Positions 26,415-36,165 of a DNA stretch of 64,000 bases are shown piece after piece; positions within the stretch are counted from its first letter, which is position 1; each line of letters opens with the position of its first letter. A program made the translations under genes and the position numbers. Location: positions 45,078-109,077 of the forward strand of contig CACYVC010000007.1 in assembly GCA_902777835.1 (NCBI GenBank), written 5' to 3'. The notes beneath the pieces are model-generated. The model had not been told where the DNA came from and made no database searches. It was given only the letters and a program-made list of their open reading frames with translations. This DNA comes from an uncultured Bacteroidales bacterium (lineage in GTDB: Bacteria > Bacteroidota > Bacteroidia > Bacteroidales > Muribaculaceae).

Positions 26415-26957
26415 ATGCGAATAATCAGCGGAAAATATGGACGGCGGCGTTTTGACGTGCCCACCAATATCACAGCGCGACCCACTACCGACATGGCGCG
26501 CGAGAACCTCTTTAACGTGCTCAACAACCTGGTAGATTTTGAGGACATGACGGCTTTAGACCTTTTCTCTGGAACAGGAGCCATCAGCTTCGAACTCCTC
26601 TCGCGAGGATGCGCCAGTGTCACCAGCGTGGAGAAGGCCTCTACACAGTATAACTTCATCCGCAAGGTAAAGACTTTGCTTAAAGAGGAGAACTTGATTC
26701 AGGTGAAAGGCGACGTGTTCAAATTTATAGCCTCATGCTCGCGCAAATTCGACCTCATCTTCGCCGACCCTCCCTACGACCAACCACAGCTGCCCCAGCT
26801 TCCAGAACTCATCCTCTCCAGCCAGATGGTGCGACCAGGCACCCTAGTAATCGTGGAGCATCCCAAAGCCAACGACTTCAGCCACCTACCCCAGTTCACC
26901 CAGCAACGGGTGTATGGCAAAGTCCACTTCTCGTTCTTCGAGGTGAAAGACAATTAA
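26415..26957 (+). CDS. rsmD: 16S rRNA (guanine-966-N2)-methyltransferase
   Basis: 180 residues, the usual RsmD length. 'MRIISGKYGRRRF' at the start, the SAM-binding 'ALDLFSGTGAISFELLSRG' (about 47-65) and the catalytic DPPY (118-121) are all present. It methylates G966 of 16S rRNA in the small subunit using S-adenosylmethionine. Paired with DUF3822 upstream; a bidirectional terminator lies after it. Confidence 0.95.
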   Translation: MRIISGKYGRRRFDVPTNITARPTTDMARENLFNVLNNLVDFEDMTALDLFSGTGAISFELLSRGCASVTSVEKASTQYNFIRKVKTLLKEENLIQVKGDVFKFIASCSRKFDLIFADPPYDQPQLPQLPELILSSQMVRPGTLVIVEHPKANDFSHLPQFTQQRVYGKVHFSFFEVKDN

Positions 26958-27002
26958 AGACAATAATATATATTACTACCATTCCACTCTATATTAAGGA
27001 CA

Positions 27003-27039
27003 AAAAAGGGCCGCCCCTCAATTGGGAGCGACCCTTTTT
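27003..27039. terminator. Bidirectional terminator between rsmD and the S8 peptidase gene
   Basis: AAAAAGGG...CCCTTTTT ends with an inner CGC/GCG and CC/GG stem (two C-A mismatches). The A-run and T-run on both sides suit both converging genes. Confidence 0.8.
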
Positions 27040-27070
27040 ATAGATTGTAGCGTCTATCGTCCACCGTCCA

Positions 27071-27108
27071 CAAAACTATGAACTGTGAACTATAAACTAT
27101 GAACTACT
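27071..27108. repeat. Word tract (aactatg/aactgtg)
   Basis: Five tandem 7-8 nt words of the form 'aact(a/g)t(g/a)' run into the last codons of the S8 peptidase gene. Confidence 0.6.
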
Positions 27109-30100
27109 TGAACACTTTCTTCGATGTTGTCTTGCTGCCATCGCTATAGCGAGTAACAACGATGTTCACGCCCTGGAATGGCTTATCGCTGATCATACCA
27201 GCAACGTTCACATAGTCAACCCCAACCACCTCACGACAACCATCGGTGTAGATGTTGTTGATAGCAGTCACGATATTGTCATCGCCGCCACTTAAGTTGA
27301 GGGGCATTACTACCAAGTTTCTGCTGGCATCCACACCTTCCATTGGACCAACCGATTTAACATAGCCATAATCACTGTTGTCCGTGCGATGCACAACTGC
27401 CATGAATCGGTAAGCCTGCTGGTCGCTAAGCTGATTAATAACCTGGTCATATTTGAACTCATTGTAGGTCCAATCAACGGTAAATGCACCTGGAATGCCA
27501 GTATTGTTTATGATGCCGTTAGGAGTGGGAACCACAAACTTCTCGCCGTCCCAAACAGCATAGGTGATTTCACAAACCTCATGAATCTTAGGATTCATGA
27601 AGAAATAATAGTAATCTTTGCCATTAAGATGTCCTACAGCGCCTGTGCTCTCTTCGGTGAGATTGAGGTTCTCATCCAAGAAGTTGGCTGGGCAGTACAA
27701 ATTCTTAATATAATTGATTTTTTCGCCAGTGCTTAGAGTGTAGTTATTGTCAACAGGGAACACCTCAAAAGTATAGTTCAAATCATCGATATAGCGACCT
27801 GTAACTGATCCAGCTGCAATCTTCTTACCTTCGATCTCTTTGGACAGTGATGTGGTGTTATCAGTTGGGAACTTGAGAGCAACCCAGTTACTCTGATCCC
27901 AATCCTCAACCTGCTCTTTAGTAACCTCACGCATATAGTCTATCTGCCCATCCTTTTTCTCGGTGGCGTCAATCGAAGCATCTTGATCTTTACACCACAG
28001 CAAGCCATGAGCTGCATCGGCATATATTGCTACCAACTCATTGCTAATCTTGAAGCGGTTGCCCGGGTAGCCATCACGCTCTATATCGGCAAGAGTAGCC
28101 TCGGTTGTAATAAGTGGAGCGCGGAATGCCACCTCATAGAAGTAGCTGCGATAGCCAGCAACATATACCCTGTAAATCTTGCTTGGGTCAAGCTCGATTG
28201 AAGTCAGTACTATATCCGAACTGTTGGTGGTTGATGTCTTGTTATCAACATAATCATCAGCTACAGTGAGCGTGCCATCGGCATTCTCAGTGAGCTCATA
28301 GATTTGAAGCATTGCGGGATAAGAAGTGCTTGACCAGCTATAAGGTTTTACACTGCTTCCATTATATCCATAGGCCTTCACTTGCGAGCAGTTAGTAATA
28401 TTATAAACGGTATAATACATTTCTGTGTTACTCTGATCCGTACCACCCAAACCATAGCTCTTAGTGCTAGTGAAGTAGTAATCGTCACCTGGGAACACAT
28501 CTCTTGCAGACCAATCGAGACCTTCGGTCTCTGACGAGTGGATCATGTAGTTGCCAGAAGTAGCAAATAACCAGTTTTGATCATCATAAAACCATGCATA
28601 GCGAGCCATAATCACTGGCAGAGTGAGCCATACGTTATTGTCGGTCTCATTCTCAGTGTACTTGTAAGGATTGTCGATATATCCTTCATACCAGTTGTTC
28701 AAACCAATAGTTGAGTGCTTGGTGATGTCAAGATATTCGCTGAATGCTGTTCCCTCGGCACCAACTGAACCATAAAGATTAACATGGTTAGTCAGGTCAC
28801 CACTGCTGAGATTTACCACCGCACGGTAAGAACCAGTGCGTTTAGGAGCATTAAAAGTCACACTTACAGTTGCACCTGCCAACGCCTCGGCAAGATTAAT
28901 AGTGGTTGTGCTTATTACGTAGTGATTATCTGGATCGGTCAAAGTCAAAGTGACATCTTGAGTAAGCTTTTTACCTGTAACAGTGAACGACTTAATGATA
29001 GAAACTCCAGGCAAAGTTATATAATTAATTTCAATAGGATCCACCTTAATAGCAGGATTATTTAACTCTGTTTGGAAACCTATTTCTAAAAGGTCGGGAT
29101 AGTTACCTCCACCTGTCAATTGAACCTTATAAACTTGAGAAGCATCAAGAACTGCAGAAGTTACTACTTCAGTGCTTGATGCAGCTGTACTTTGCTGGAT
29201 GTCAAATGCTGTATTGCTTGCAGAAACTGAGCCATCTGCATTCTTAGTACACTCATATATTGACAATGTTGCTTTAGAACTGCTGCTACCACCACCCTTG
29301 ACTAAGGCTTTTACTTGAGTACAATTAGTGACAAAGAATATTTGATTTGCAGAACCATAAATTGAATAACTTTGATTGCTGCCAAAATAAGTGTCATCGC
29401 CTAAAAATATGTCACTCGCATCCCATGTATTACGATAACTAGTGAGCGAACCAGTTGTGTACCAATTCTGGTTGGCATCGGCTTGCATAGCCCCATAATT
29501 AGACAATGTGAGCCATGCGTAGCCGTTGTCTTCATACTCAGTGTATTTGTAGATTGAGCTCATGCCACTCACTGTCGCACCTGCTTCATCGATGGTGGCA
29601 TATTTAGCAATATTGAGGTAAGCGTCGCTGGCTGTGCCGCCAGTGCTGACAGTAGCACTTAGGTTAACGGTTTGGCTTGCGGCTCCTGCGCTTGCCACAG
29701 TCACTAAACCAGTGAAGTCGCCTTCGTCGGCGCTCTGGAATGTCACAGTCACGTTCACTGCATTTGTCTCACTAATACTTACGGCAGGAATAGTAGCCTG
29801 CTCAAGAGCAAACACGCCACTTGGGTCATTGAGTGTGATGGTCACATCCTCGTTAATAAAGCGACCTGACACTGCAAATGTCTTGCTCTCGGGAATATTA
29901 ACGTCAGGAGAGAATGTCAGCGAAGTTGGAGTTACCATCAGCGTTGGTGTAGCTGCTTGGGCGGTACCGGTGATAGGCACTGTTACTATTGAAGCGCCAG
30001 TGCTGCTAAGGGTGAGCGCTGCATTTGTGGTGCCTGCGGTAGTGGGAGCGTAGGTAACGGTAATTGTGCCACCAGTCTTGGTGAGAGAAGTCTTGTCTAT

Positions 30101-33052
30101 ACTATAAACATTAGCACCTGTGATCGACGCACTAATGTTCTGACTCAAGTTAGTGCCCGTCACGGTCACGGCCTGTGTATAGGTTTGAGTAACATAGCCA
30201 TTGAATGTTATGCTTGAGGGATTAGCGGCGATCGTTGGTCCTTGGGCAGTGCCAGTGATGGGTATCGTAACTGTGTTGGCACCAGTGCCAGTAGTGGTGA
30301 GTACCAAGTTGGCAGTAGAAGTGCCGCCAGCAGTTGGTGCCCATGTCACGGTCACGGTTTGCGAAGCAGCGTTGAAGCTTGTTGGCGACACGCTGTAGAA
30401 TCCGTTGGCGTCATTCTGGATTGTGGCTGTCACGTTGTCTTGCAAATGCGAACTAGTTACAGAAACAGTTTTCGAGTAAGTATTACCGCTGTTACCATTG
30501 AAACTCAAGCTAGTAGGTGAAGCGGCAATAGTGGGAGTGTAAACCTTGCCAGTTGCGTTCAACGTAACAATGACTGGGTCGGCACCTGAGCTTGAAATTG
30601 TCACCGTTCCAGTGTAAGTGGCATTACCCTTAGGAGTGAATGTCACTATAATATCACGTCCACTTGTGGCATTAGCTTTAGTTATGCTTGTCTCGCTTAG
30701 AGAGAACACACCGTTTGGATCGTTAAGAGAAAGGGTAACATTTCCGGTAAGATTAACACCTTTCACATTAAATGCCTTCGTTGGTGATGCATCACCCACA
30801 TAAGCCTCACCAAAGTTTAATGTTGTGGGAGAGACTGTAAGCAAAGGACCTGCCGAGGTGCCTAGAATGTATTGAATACCCTTTATAGCATTGATTTTAC
30901 CATGAGTACCAAAAGTTTTAGCACCATGTCCAGCGCCATTAGTCCATTGGTCGGTGTCCCATGTGTTTTGCATTACTTCCTTAATATAATCGGGAGAAGG
31001 AGTCTTTCCTGCCTCAACACAGGCTTGTAGCCATAATGCAATAATGCCCGACACGCATGGGGTAGCCATTGATGTTCCCTCCATAGCTCCGTATGGATAA
31101 CTTGTACTATTTACAACAAGGTCAGTTTTATAGTTATCACTATAATAACTATAATCATCAACCGTAGCCGTATGATAGTGGTTCACACCAGCAATAATAC
31201 GTGCTCCAGGCGCGTTGATGTGTGGCAGTGCAGTACCAAGAGGACCATAACCTAAGGATTGCCAACTCGAAAAATAAGCATGGTCTCCTATGTTTGGATA
31301 ATCATCGCTTGCATCGGTTACCGTTCCCTCATAATTGGTAACAGAATTTCTTGTGACATAAGCACCCACTGAAATAACCTTGCTATAGCAAGCATTATCG
31401 CTCACCGAACATTCGTCATTGCCATCCACAACATTATAATTATTACTATAGGTACTGCTCAATGTTAAATCATTTCCAAACCAGTTAACTCGACTACCTT
31501 CCCACATATCAATTATTGTAGAGGAATTGGAACCAGTAGGATAAACTGATATACAAAGAGCATATTTACTTTCATATACTCCTGATGAATTCTGTGAGTA
31601 ACTTGTAGATTTCAACGATGGAGACGATATTGTCCAGTAATATTTGTTATTTGTTGTGGAACGTGAAACTGAGATAGAACCACTACCAGAAAAATATTGA
31701 GCTAAACCTGAATTTGAACTAACACTGATGGTATTACTGGACGTATATTCACTTGTTGAATATACAATATTTCCTGTGCTAGTATCAACCACGTGCAACT
31801 TTAATGCTGTTGGCACATTAGAAGTACGAGCGTAAGCATAGACTGAAGCAGAATAAAGCTGCACATTGCCAGTAGCGTTACTCCATGACTTCTGCAGATT
31901 GACCATCATGGGTTTTGATTTAGTAGAAGTTCCACTTGCATACATACCACCACCATTTGATGTGCCAATGTTAACAAAATAATCGGCTCGCATACCATCA
32001 TTGCTGGCGGCATAAACTATAATGTGGTTATTTCCGGCATATTGATTAACGATACTTGCGATTGATCCTGTCCCATCATGTGGACCAGCTTGCGAACCAA
32101 GGCTAAGACTAATCACGCATGGTTTACCCACTTGATCAGCATAGTTGCAAATATTCTGAATTGCTGAACCAATCGAAGTGGTATAAAGACTGCTCAAACC
32201 AGCAATTACAAGGTCGGCCTCAGGAGCCATTCCGCCATATGTAGCGTTGGCATGGTCATCAGTAACAGTAACTGTCGAACCATTTACAATAACGCTCGAA
32301 CCGCCAGCAGTAGAGCTGGTATGGGTGCCATGATCCTCGGTATTAGTGTCATAGGTAAGAGATGAAATTTGTGTAGCACTGGAATAGGTGGTCAAGCTAG
32401 TGCTGTTGCTACCACTAAGCTTATAAGCCCTTACTATACGGCTATTTCCATTCTTATCTTTAAAGGCTATATGTTGAAAGTCTATACCAGTATCAATAAT
32501 ACCAAGAATCACATTTTTACCTGTATATTGCTTGGTAAGACCCAGAGCTTGTGCCGCAGCACTATTAGAGATAGCATCACCATCTTGTGTAACCTCTCTC
32601 TGTTTATCGTTGAATGGTTGAAGTATCTCGGCGACCTCAATACCAGTCACATTACTTAAGTCAGCTATTGCCTCAATTTTGTCAACTGGCAATAACATTG
32701 CTGCAAGGTTGTCGTTAAACTTGGTTTGCATCACTGCTCCAAGTCCTTCAACTGCGCTGAAACCGCCACTGTTCACTCTCACAAAAGCAGAAATCATCTC
32801 AACACCTCTAACCATTTCGGTTTCGGCAATTTCACGTGTCCTGACTTTTGTCTTTAACTCCTCATCAAAAAAAAGGAGATCATCGGCATTTTCCATTGCC
32901 GGCAGCTTCTGATTTAATTTGGGAAGTCTCACTTCACCTTTGCGCTCACTCAAGAACATCTGTGTTCCAGCCGACAGTTTATCAATATTGTCAGCAATCA
33001 CTAATGATGTGGTTGAGATTACAGCAATAAAAAAGATAACTAACTTTTTCAT
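27104..33052 (-). CDS. Giant subtilisin-like (S8) T9SS-secreted protease with repeated Ig-like domains
   Basis: 1982 residues, signal peptide to ~20, then a propeptide-like region (about 25-150). The S8 triad is complete: Asp187 (GIIDTGID), His241 (EDHGTHTSS) and Ser661 (EGTSMATP). About 420 residues lie between His and Ser, which includes a beta-rich insertion. From about 745 come four ASH/choice-of-anchor-D-type domains ('PTTLNFG', 'PTSLSFNGN', 'PSSITFNGY', 'PTSLTFSPD'), then two long Ser/Tyr-rich modules (about 1140-1640) that resemble each other. The final ~80 residues, ending 'VTRYSDGSKTTSKKVFK', look like a type IX sorting tail. It is exported by T9SS and attached to or released from the surface; substrate unknown. 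Promoter at 33134. Confidence 0.92.
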   Translation of the reverse strand: MKKLVIFFIAVISTTSLVIADNIDKLSAGTQMFLSERKGEVRLPKLNQKLPAMENADDLLFFDEELKTKVRTREIAETEMVRGVEMISAFVRVNSGGFSAVEGLGAVMQTKFNDNLAAMLLPVDKIEAIADLSNVTGIEVAEILQPFNDKQREVTQDGDAISNSAAAQALGLTKQYTGKNVILGIIDTGIDFQHIAFKDKNGNSRIVRAYKLSGSNSTSLTTYSSATQISSLTYDTNTEDHGTHTSSTAGGSSVIVNGSTVTVTDDHANATYGGMAPEADLVIAGLSSLYTTSIGSAIQNICNYADQVGKPCVISLSLGSQAGPHDGTGSIASIVNQYAGNNHIIVYAASNDGMRADYFVNIGTSNGGGMYASGTSTKSKPMMVNLQKSWSNATGNVQLYSASVYAYARTSNVPTALKLHVVDTSTGNIVYSTSEYTSSNTISVSSNSGLAQYFSGSGSISVSRSTTNNKYYWTISSPSLKSTSYSQNSSGVYESKYALCISVYPTGSNSSTIIDMWEGSRVNWFGNDLTLSSTYSNNYNVVDGNDECSVSDNACYSKVISVGAYVTRNSVTNYEGTVTDASDDYPNIGDHAYFSSWQSLGYGPLGTALPHINAPGARIIAGVNHYHTATVDDYSYYSDNYKTDLVVNSTSYPYGAMEGTSMATPCVSGIIALWLQACVEAGKTPSPDYIKEVMQNTWDTDQWTNGAGHGAKTFGTHGKINAIKGIQYILGTSAGPLLTVSPTTLNFGEAYVGDASPTKAFNVKGVNLTGNVTLSLNDPNGVFSLSETSITKANATSGRDIIVTFTPKGNATYTGTVTISSSGADPVIVTLNATGKVYTPTIAASPTSLSFNGNSGNTYSKTVSVTSSHLQDNVTATIQNDANGFYSVSPTSFNAASQTVTVTWAPTAGGTSTANLVLTTTGTGANTVTIPITGTAQGPTIAANPSSITFNGYVTQTYTQAVTVTGTNLSQNISASITGANVYSIDKTSLTKTGGTITVTYAPTTAGTTNAALTLSSTGASIVTVPITGTAQAATPTLMVTPTSLTFSPDVNIPESKTFAVSGRFINEDVTITLNDPSGVFALEQATIPAVSISETNAVNVTVTFQSADEGDFTGLVTVASAGAASQTVNLSATVSTGGTASDAYLNIAKYATIDEAGATVSGMSSIYKYTEYEDNGYAWLTLSNYGAMQADANQNWYTTGSLTSYRNTWDASDIFLGDDTYFGSNQSYSIYGSANQIFFVTNCTQVKALVKGGGSSSSKATLSIYECTKNADGSVSASNTAFDIQQSTAASSTEVVTSAVLDASQVYKVQLTGGGNYPDLLEIGFQTELNNPAIKVDPIEINYITLPGVSIIKSFTVTGKKLTQDVTLTLTDPDNHYVISTTTINLAEALAGATVSVTFNAPKRTGSYRAVVNLSSGDLTNHVNLYGSVGAEGTAFSEYLDITKHSTIGLNNWYEGYIDNPYKYTENETDNNVWLTLPVIMARYAWFYDDQNWLFATSGNYMIHSSETEGLDWSARDVFPGDDYYFTSTKSYGLGGTDQSNTEMYYTVYNITNCSQVKAYGYNGSSVKPYSWSSTSYPAMLQIYELTENADGTLTVADDYVDNKTSTTNSSDIVLTSIELDPSKIYRVYVAGYRSYFYEVAFRAPLITTEATLADIERDGYPGNRFKISNELVAIYADAAHGLLWCKDQDASIDATEKKDGQIDYMREVTKEQVEDWDQSNWVALKFPTDNTTSLSKEIEGKKIAAGSVTGRYIDDLNYTFEVFPVDNNYTLSTGEKINYIKNLYCPANFLDENLNLTEESTGAVGHLNGKDYYYFFMNPKIHEVCEITYAVWDGEKFVVPTPNGIINNTGIPGAFTVDWTYNEFKYDQVINQLSDQQAYRFMAVVHRTDNSDYGYVKSVGPMEGVDASRNLVVMPLNLSGGDDNIVTAINNIYTDGCREVVGVDYVNVAGMISDKPFQGVNIVVTRYSDGSKTTSKKVFK

Positions 33053-33133
33053 TCTTAGCTTAAAATATTGATGTTTAGTATTTTATGTTAAAGTGTTATT
33101 GAACTAAAAGGCCATTGGCTTGATTTTAGCCAG

Positions 33134-33164
33134 CAAAGTTATGTAGAAAGATTTGTTTAAACAA
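33134..33164 (-). promoter_or_regulatory. Promoter of the S8 peptidase gene
   Basis: On the minus strand TTG (33162-33164), 20-nt spacer, TAACTTTG (33134-33141); ~80 nt before the ATG. Confidence 0.75.
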
Positions 33165-33342
33165 AAAATTTGCACATTTTATAAAAAAGAATTAAACGAA
33201 TGGGCAAAAACAAAGGATTAAAAAGGCTATTCGTTGTTTCTTAGTCAAAATATTTATTCAACCCTAATTGGCCATTAAATAACAGAACGTACTTTGAAGC
33301 TTGTATGACATAATATGAAAATTTGAGGGCAAATCATTGGAA

Positions 33343-33376
33343 TTTGTGTGAGAATGAAAAAAATTTCTTATCTTTG
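33343..33376 (+). promoter_or_regulatory. Promoter of cmk
   Basis: TTTG (33343-33346), 22-nt spacer, TATCTTTG (33369-33376), followed by a ~105-nt leader containing the word tract at 33421-33474. Confidence 0.65.
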
Positions 33377-33488
33377 CGTTTTGATAATAGATTAGGGTTA
33401 AAGATTACTGATTAGTTAAACTCTGTACATCTATCTCATTACTCTATACTCTATTGCTAGACTACTCAACTCTTTAAATGATTATATA

Positions 33489-34181
33489 ATGAAAGCGAAA
33501 CGTATTACTATAGCCATCGACGGCCATTCTTCGTGTGGCAAAAGCACTATGGCAAAGGCTCTTGCCAAGCGCATTGGGTATGCCTACATCGACACTGGCG
33601 CCATGTATCGCGCTGTGACGCTCTACTGCCTTGAGCATGACATGATTAAGGGCGAGGAGGTGAACAAGCCCCGTCTGCGCCGTCACATCCCCAAGATTGA
33701 AATCACCTTCCAGGTCAATGAGGAAGGCAAGAGCGAGACCTATCTTAACGGTAAAAACGTGGAGCAAGAGATTCGTGGCATGGAGGTAAGCAACAAGGTG
33801 AGCCTTGTGTCAGCAATAGGCTTTGTGCGCCGAGCCATGGTGGCCCAACAGCAAGCAATGGGCAAGAACAAAGGCATAGTGATGGACGGTCGTGACATTG
33901 GTACTGTGGTGTTCCCCGACGCTGAGCTTAAAGTGTTTATCACCGCAAGCGCTCAGGTGCGCGCCGAGCGCCGCTTTAAGGAGTTGCAGAGCAAGGGCGA
34001 TACCACCACAACCTTTGACGAGGTGCTTGACAACGTTGTAGAGCGCGACCGCATCGACTCTACACGCAAGGAGAGCCCGTTGCGCCAAGCCGATGACGCT
34101 CTGCTGCTCGACAACTCAAACCTTACCCTCGAAGAGCAAGACAAGTGGTTGTATGAGCGCTTCGTTGAAGCTACTCGCTGA
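33489..34181 (+). CDS. cmk: Cytidylate kinase
   Basis: 230 residues. '[19 protein letters not shown]' has the P-loop (GHSSCGKS, about 12-19). '[14 protein letters not shown]', '[16 protein letters not shown]' and '[14 protein letters not shown]' are the CMP-binding marks. It phosphorylates CMP and dCMP with ATP in pyrimidine salvage. It lies next to ispH, a common Bacteroidales pair. Between them is an AT-rich stretch with word tracts and no terminator. Confidence 0.96.
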   Translation: MKAKRITIAIDGHSSCGKSTMAKALAKRIGYAYIDTGAMYRAVTLYCLEHDMIKGEEVNKPRLRRHIPKIEITFQVNEEGKSETYLNGKNVEQEIRGMEVSNKVSLVSAIGFVRRAMVAQQQAMGKNKGIVMDGRDIGTVVFPDAELKVFITASAQVRAERRFKELQSKGDTTTTFDEVLDNVVERDRIDSTRKESPLRQADDALLLDNSNLTLEEQDKWLYERFVEATR

Positions 34182-34184
34182 TTA

Positions 34185-34285
34185 ACGATTAGGGGCGACA
34201 CATCTAGTTTTTCTAGATATTCTAAATTATATAACATGAACGAGCCCCCTACTTAACACTTAAGACTTAACACTTTACACTTATA
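34185..34285. repeat. Word tract (ctaga and aacactta words)
   Basis: 'ctagtttttctagatattcta' (34205-34225) is followed by 'aacacttaagacttaacactttacactta' type words (34255-34284, shown in pieces of the repeat aacactt/agactta). It ends at the ispH GTG. Confidence 0.6.
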
Positions 34286-34288
34286 AAT

Positions 34289-35158
34289 GTGGTAATCGAA
34301 ATTGACAACGGTTCGGGATTCTGCTTTGGGGTAACTACTGCCATCCACAAAGCTGAGGAAGAACTTGATAAGACAGGACATCTGTTCTGCCTTGGCGATA
34401 TCGTGCACAACAGCAACGAAGTGGAACGACTCAAGCAAAAAGGCCTTGTAACAATAACCCACGAGCAGATGCAGCAGTTGCACGACGTGAAGGTGTTGCT
34501 GCGCGCTCACGGCGAGCCACCTGAGACCTACGAGATTGCACGACGCAACAACATTGAGATTATTGACGCCACCTGCCCCGTGGTGCTGCAATTGCAACGC
34601 CGCATTCGCAAGAGCTACAGCGAGCACCGCGATGAGACACTACCACAAATCGTCATCTACGGCAAGCGCGGACATGCCGAAGTCAACGGCCTTGTGGGCC
34701 AAACCGAGGGCTCAGCAATCGTCATTGAGAGTCTCGCCGAAATCGACAAAATAGATTTTAATCGCGACATCTATCTCTATTCGCAGACCACCAAATCGCT
34801 GCAGGGCTTCAAAACTATTGTCGAGGAAATCAAGCATCGCATTGGTCCTGATGTGGAGTTTTTCAGTTTTGATACAATCTGCCGCTCGGTGGCAAACCGC
34901 ATCCCGCAAATCCGTGCCTTCGCCTCCCGCCATGAGCTGGTGCTCTTTGTGTGCGGAAAGAAGTCAAGCAACGGCCGCAACCTTTTCAACGAGTGCGTTG
35001 ATGCAAACCCAAACTCTCACCTAATTAGTAACGAAAACGATATAGACCCGCATTGGCTCGATGGCATCACAAGCGTAGGCATCTGCGGTGCAACCTCTAC
35101 CCCACGCTGGCTCATGACACAAGTCAAAGAGTTTATTGAGTTCATAGTTGATAATTAA
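34289..35158 (+). CDS. ispH: 4-hydroxy-3-methylbut-2-enyl diphosphate reductase
   Basis: 289 residues from a GTG start (34289); the overlapping ATG two bases upstream is out of frame and stops at once. The three cluster cysteines are in their family settings: 'GSGFCFGVTTAI' (about residue 12), 'DATCPVV' (about 94) and 'FDTICRSVANR' (about 198). It performs the last step of the non-mevalonate isoprenoid pathway, using a [4Fe-4S] cluster to make IPP and DMAPP. The product feeds menaquinone (menG at 53341) and undecaprenyl phosphate synthesis. Confidence 0.96.
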   Translation: MVIEIDNGSGFCFGVTTAIHKAEEELDKTGHLFCLGDIVHNSNEVERLKQKGLVTITHEQMQQLHDVKVLLRAHGEPPETYEIARRNNIEIIDATCPVVLQLQRRIRKSYSEHRDETLPQIVIYGKRGHAEVNGLVGQTEGSAIVIESLAEIDKIDFNRDIYLYSQTTKSLQGFKTIVEEIKHRIGPDVEFFSFDTICRSVANRIPQIRAFASRHELVLFVCGKKSSNGRNLFNECVDANPNSHLISNENDIDPHWLDGITSVGICGATSTPRWLMTQVKEFIEFIVDN

Positions 35159-35227
35159 GAACACTATTTTATATTCCTAATTTCCGTTTCAATTTTCACG
35201 TTTCACCTTCCTCTAAAATATAAATTA

Positions 35228-36130
35228 ATGACAAAACGCACACTTTTTATTTTTATAGGACTATTGACGCTACTTGATGTGGCAGCGATTATAATCTATC
35301 TCTCGGCACCTACGCGTGAAGGGAAAAGTCCTCTTGACAACACCTACGACAACATCAATCAGGGCACTCACTCACAGGCCGATGTATTACCCAATAAGGC
35401 CACACTCGACGACTTTGAGACCATAGAAGACACTGTCAACTACATCTCTACCGACAAGGTAATGGACCGTGGCGAGAAGAAACGAATGTCGGCAACAATA
35501 ATCGTCAAACTCCAATGGCCTAAAAAAATCAACGGCAGTAAACAGTTCATGGAACTGCAAAATGCCCTAATGACAAGACTCACGGGCAAGACCTATCCTA
35601 ACGTAAAGCAGATGGTAACCGACCTTACCAGCCACCCGAAATATGTCAAATACACAACACATAGCAGTCGTATTAAAAAAGACTTCAGCTCGAGTCACGG
35701 TGCCAGCCACACGACACGGCGATATATAGTACTGCCACATTTTGGAACTCACTACCGCCTTGAGATGATGGTAGTGACTGAGTCACTAATCGGCGGCAAG
35801 AGTTCTCGCACTCTTAGCATTGTACACTATGACCGATCCCACGGCAAAGTCATCACTAACGACCAAATTTTTGATAAAGCCTCCACAAGCGATGTAGTAG
35901 CTCTTGTCAACCAAAGCATCGAGGGCAGAAAGATAAAGGAATCTTTAAATCTCCATGAAATTGAGAACATACCACACAATTTTGTACTTGGCGAGAAGTA
36001 CGTGATTTTCTATGTGGAACAAAACTCCAAGCGCTATGAGGTGAAAGTAAAGAATGAAGACCTAAGCCCCTATTTTACCAGCTACTATAACGACCTGATA
36101 ATCAACGATACAAAATTGAGGACTTACTAG
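35228..36130 (+). CDS. Membrane-anchored protein, DUF3298-like
   Basis: 300 residues. One N-terminal membrane helix (about 5-25) follows a short positive stretch, then ~275 residues outside the cytoplasm. The C-terminal part (about 160-290) has 'YRLEMMVVTESLIGG', 'TNDQIFDKAS' and 'NFVLGEKYVIFYVEQ', which resemble the DUF3298/RsiV-type fold where 'NDxxFD' and 'F.L...g..f.y.....' recur. The middle is basic and Ser/His rich. Function unknown. It sits between ispH and the TIGR02757 gene on one strand, ~35 nt before the latter. Confidence 0.6.
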   Translation: MTKRTLFIFIGLLTLLDVAAIIIYLSAPTREGKSPLDNTYDNINQGTHSQADVLPNKATLDDFETIEDTVNYISTDKVMDRGEKKRMSATIIVKLQWPKKINGSKQFMELQNALMTRLTGKTYPNVKQMVTDLTSHPKYVKYTTHSSRIKKDFSSSHGASHTTRRYIVLPHFGTHYRLEMMVVTESLIGGKSSRTLSIVHYDRSHGKVITNDQIFDKASTSDVVALVNQSIEGRKIKESLNLHEIENIPHNFVLGEKYVIFYVEQNSKRYEVKVKNEDLSPYFTSYYNDLIINDTKLRTY

Positions 36131-36165
36131 ATTCCAGAATCAGGGCACGATCAAAAAAAAACGTA

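Larger units (their letters stand above)
33053..33488. other. Divergent intergenic region with two promoters and a word tract
   Basis: It holds the S8 peptidase promoter (33134-33164, minus) and the cmk promoter (33343-33376, plus). A word tract at 33421-33474 repeats 'actctat/actctat/ctagact/actcaac'. No ORF is credible in the rest. Confidence 0.6.
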
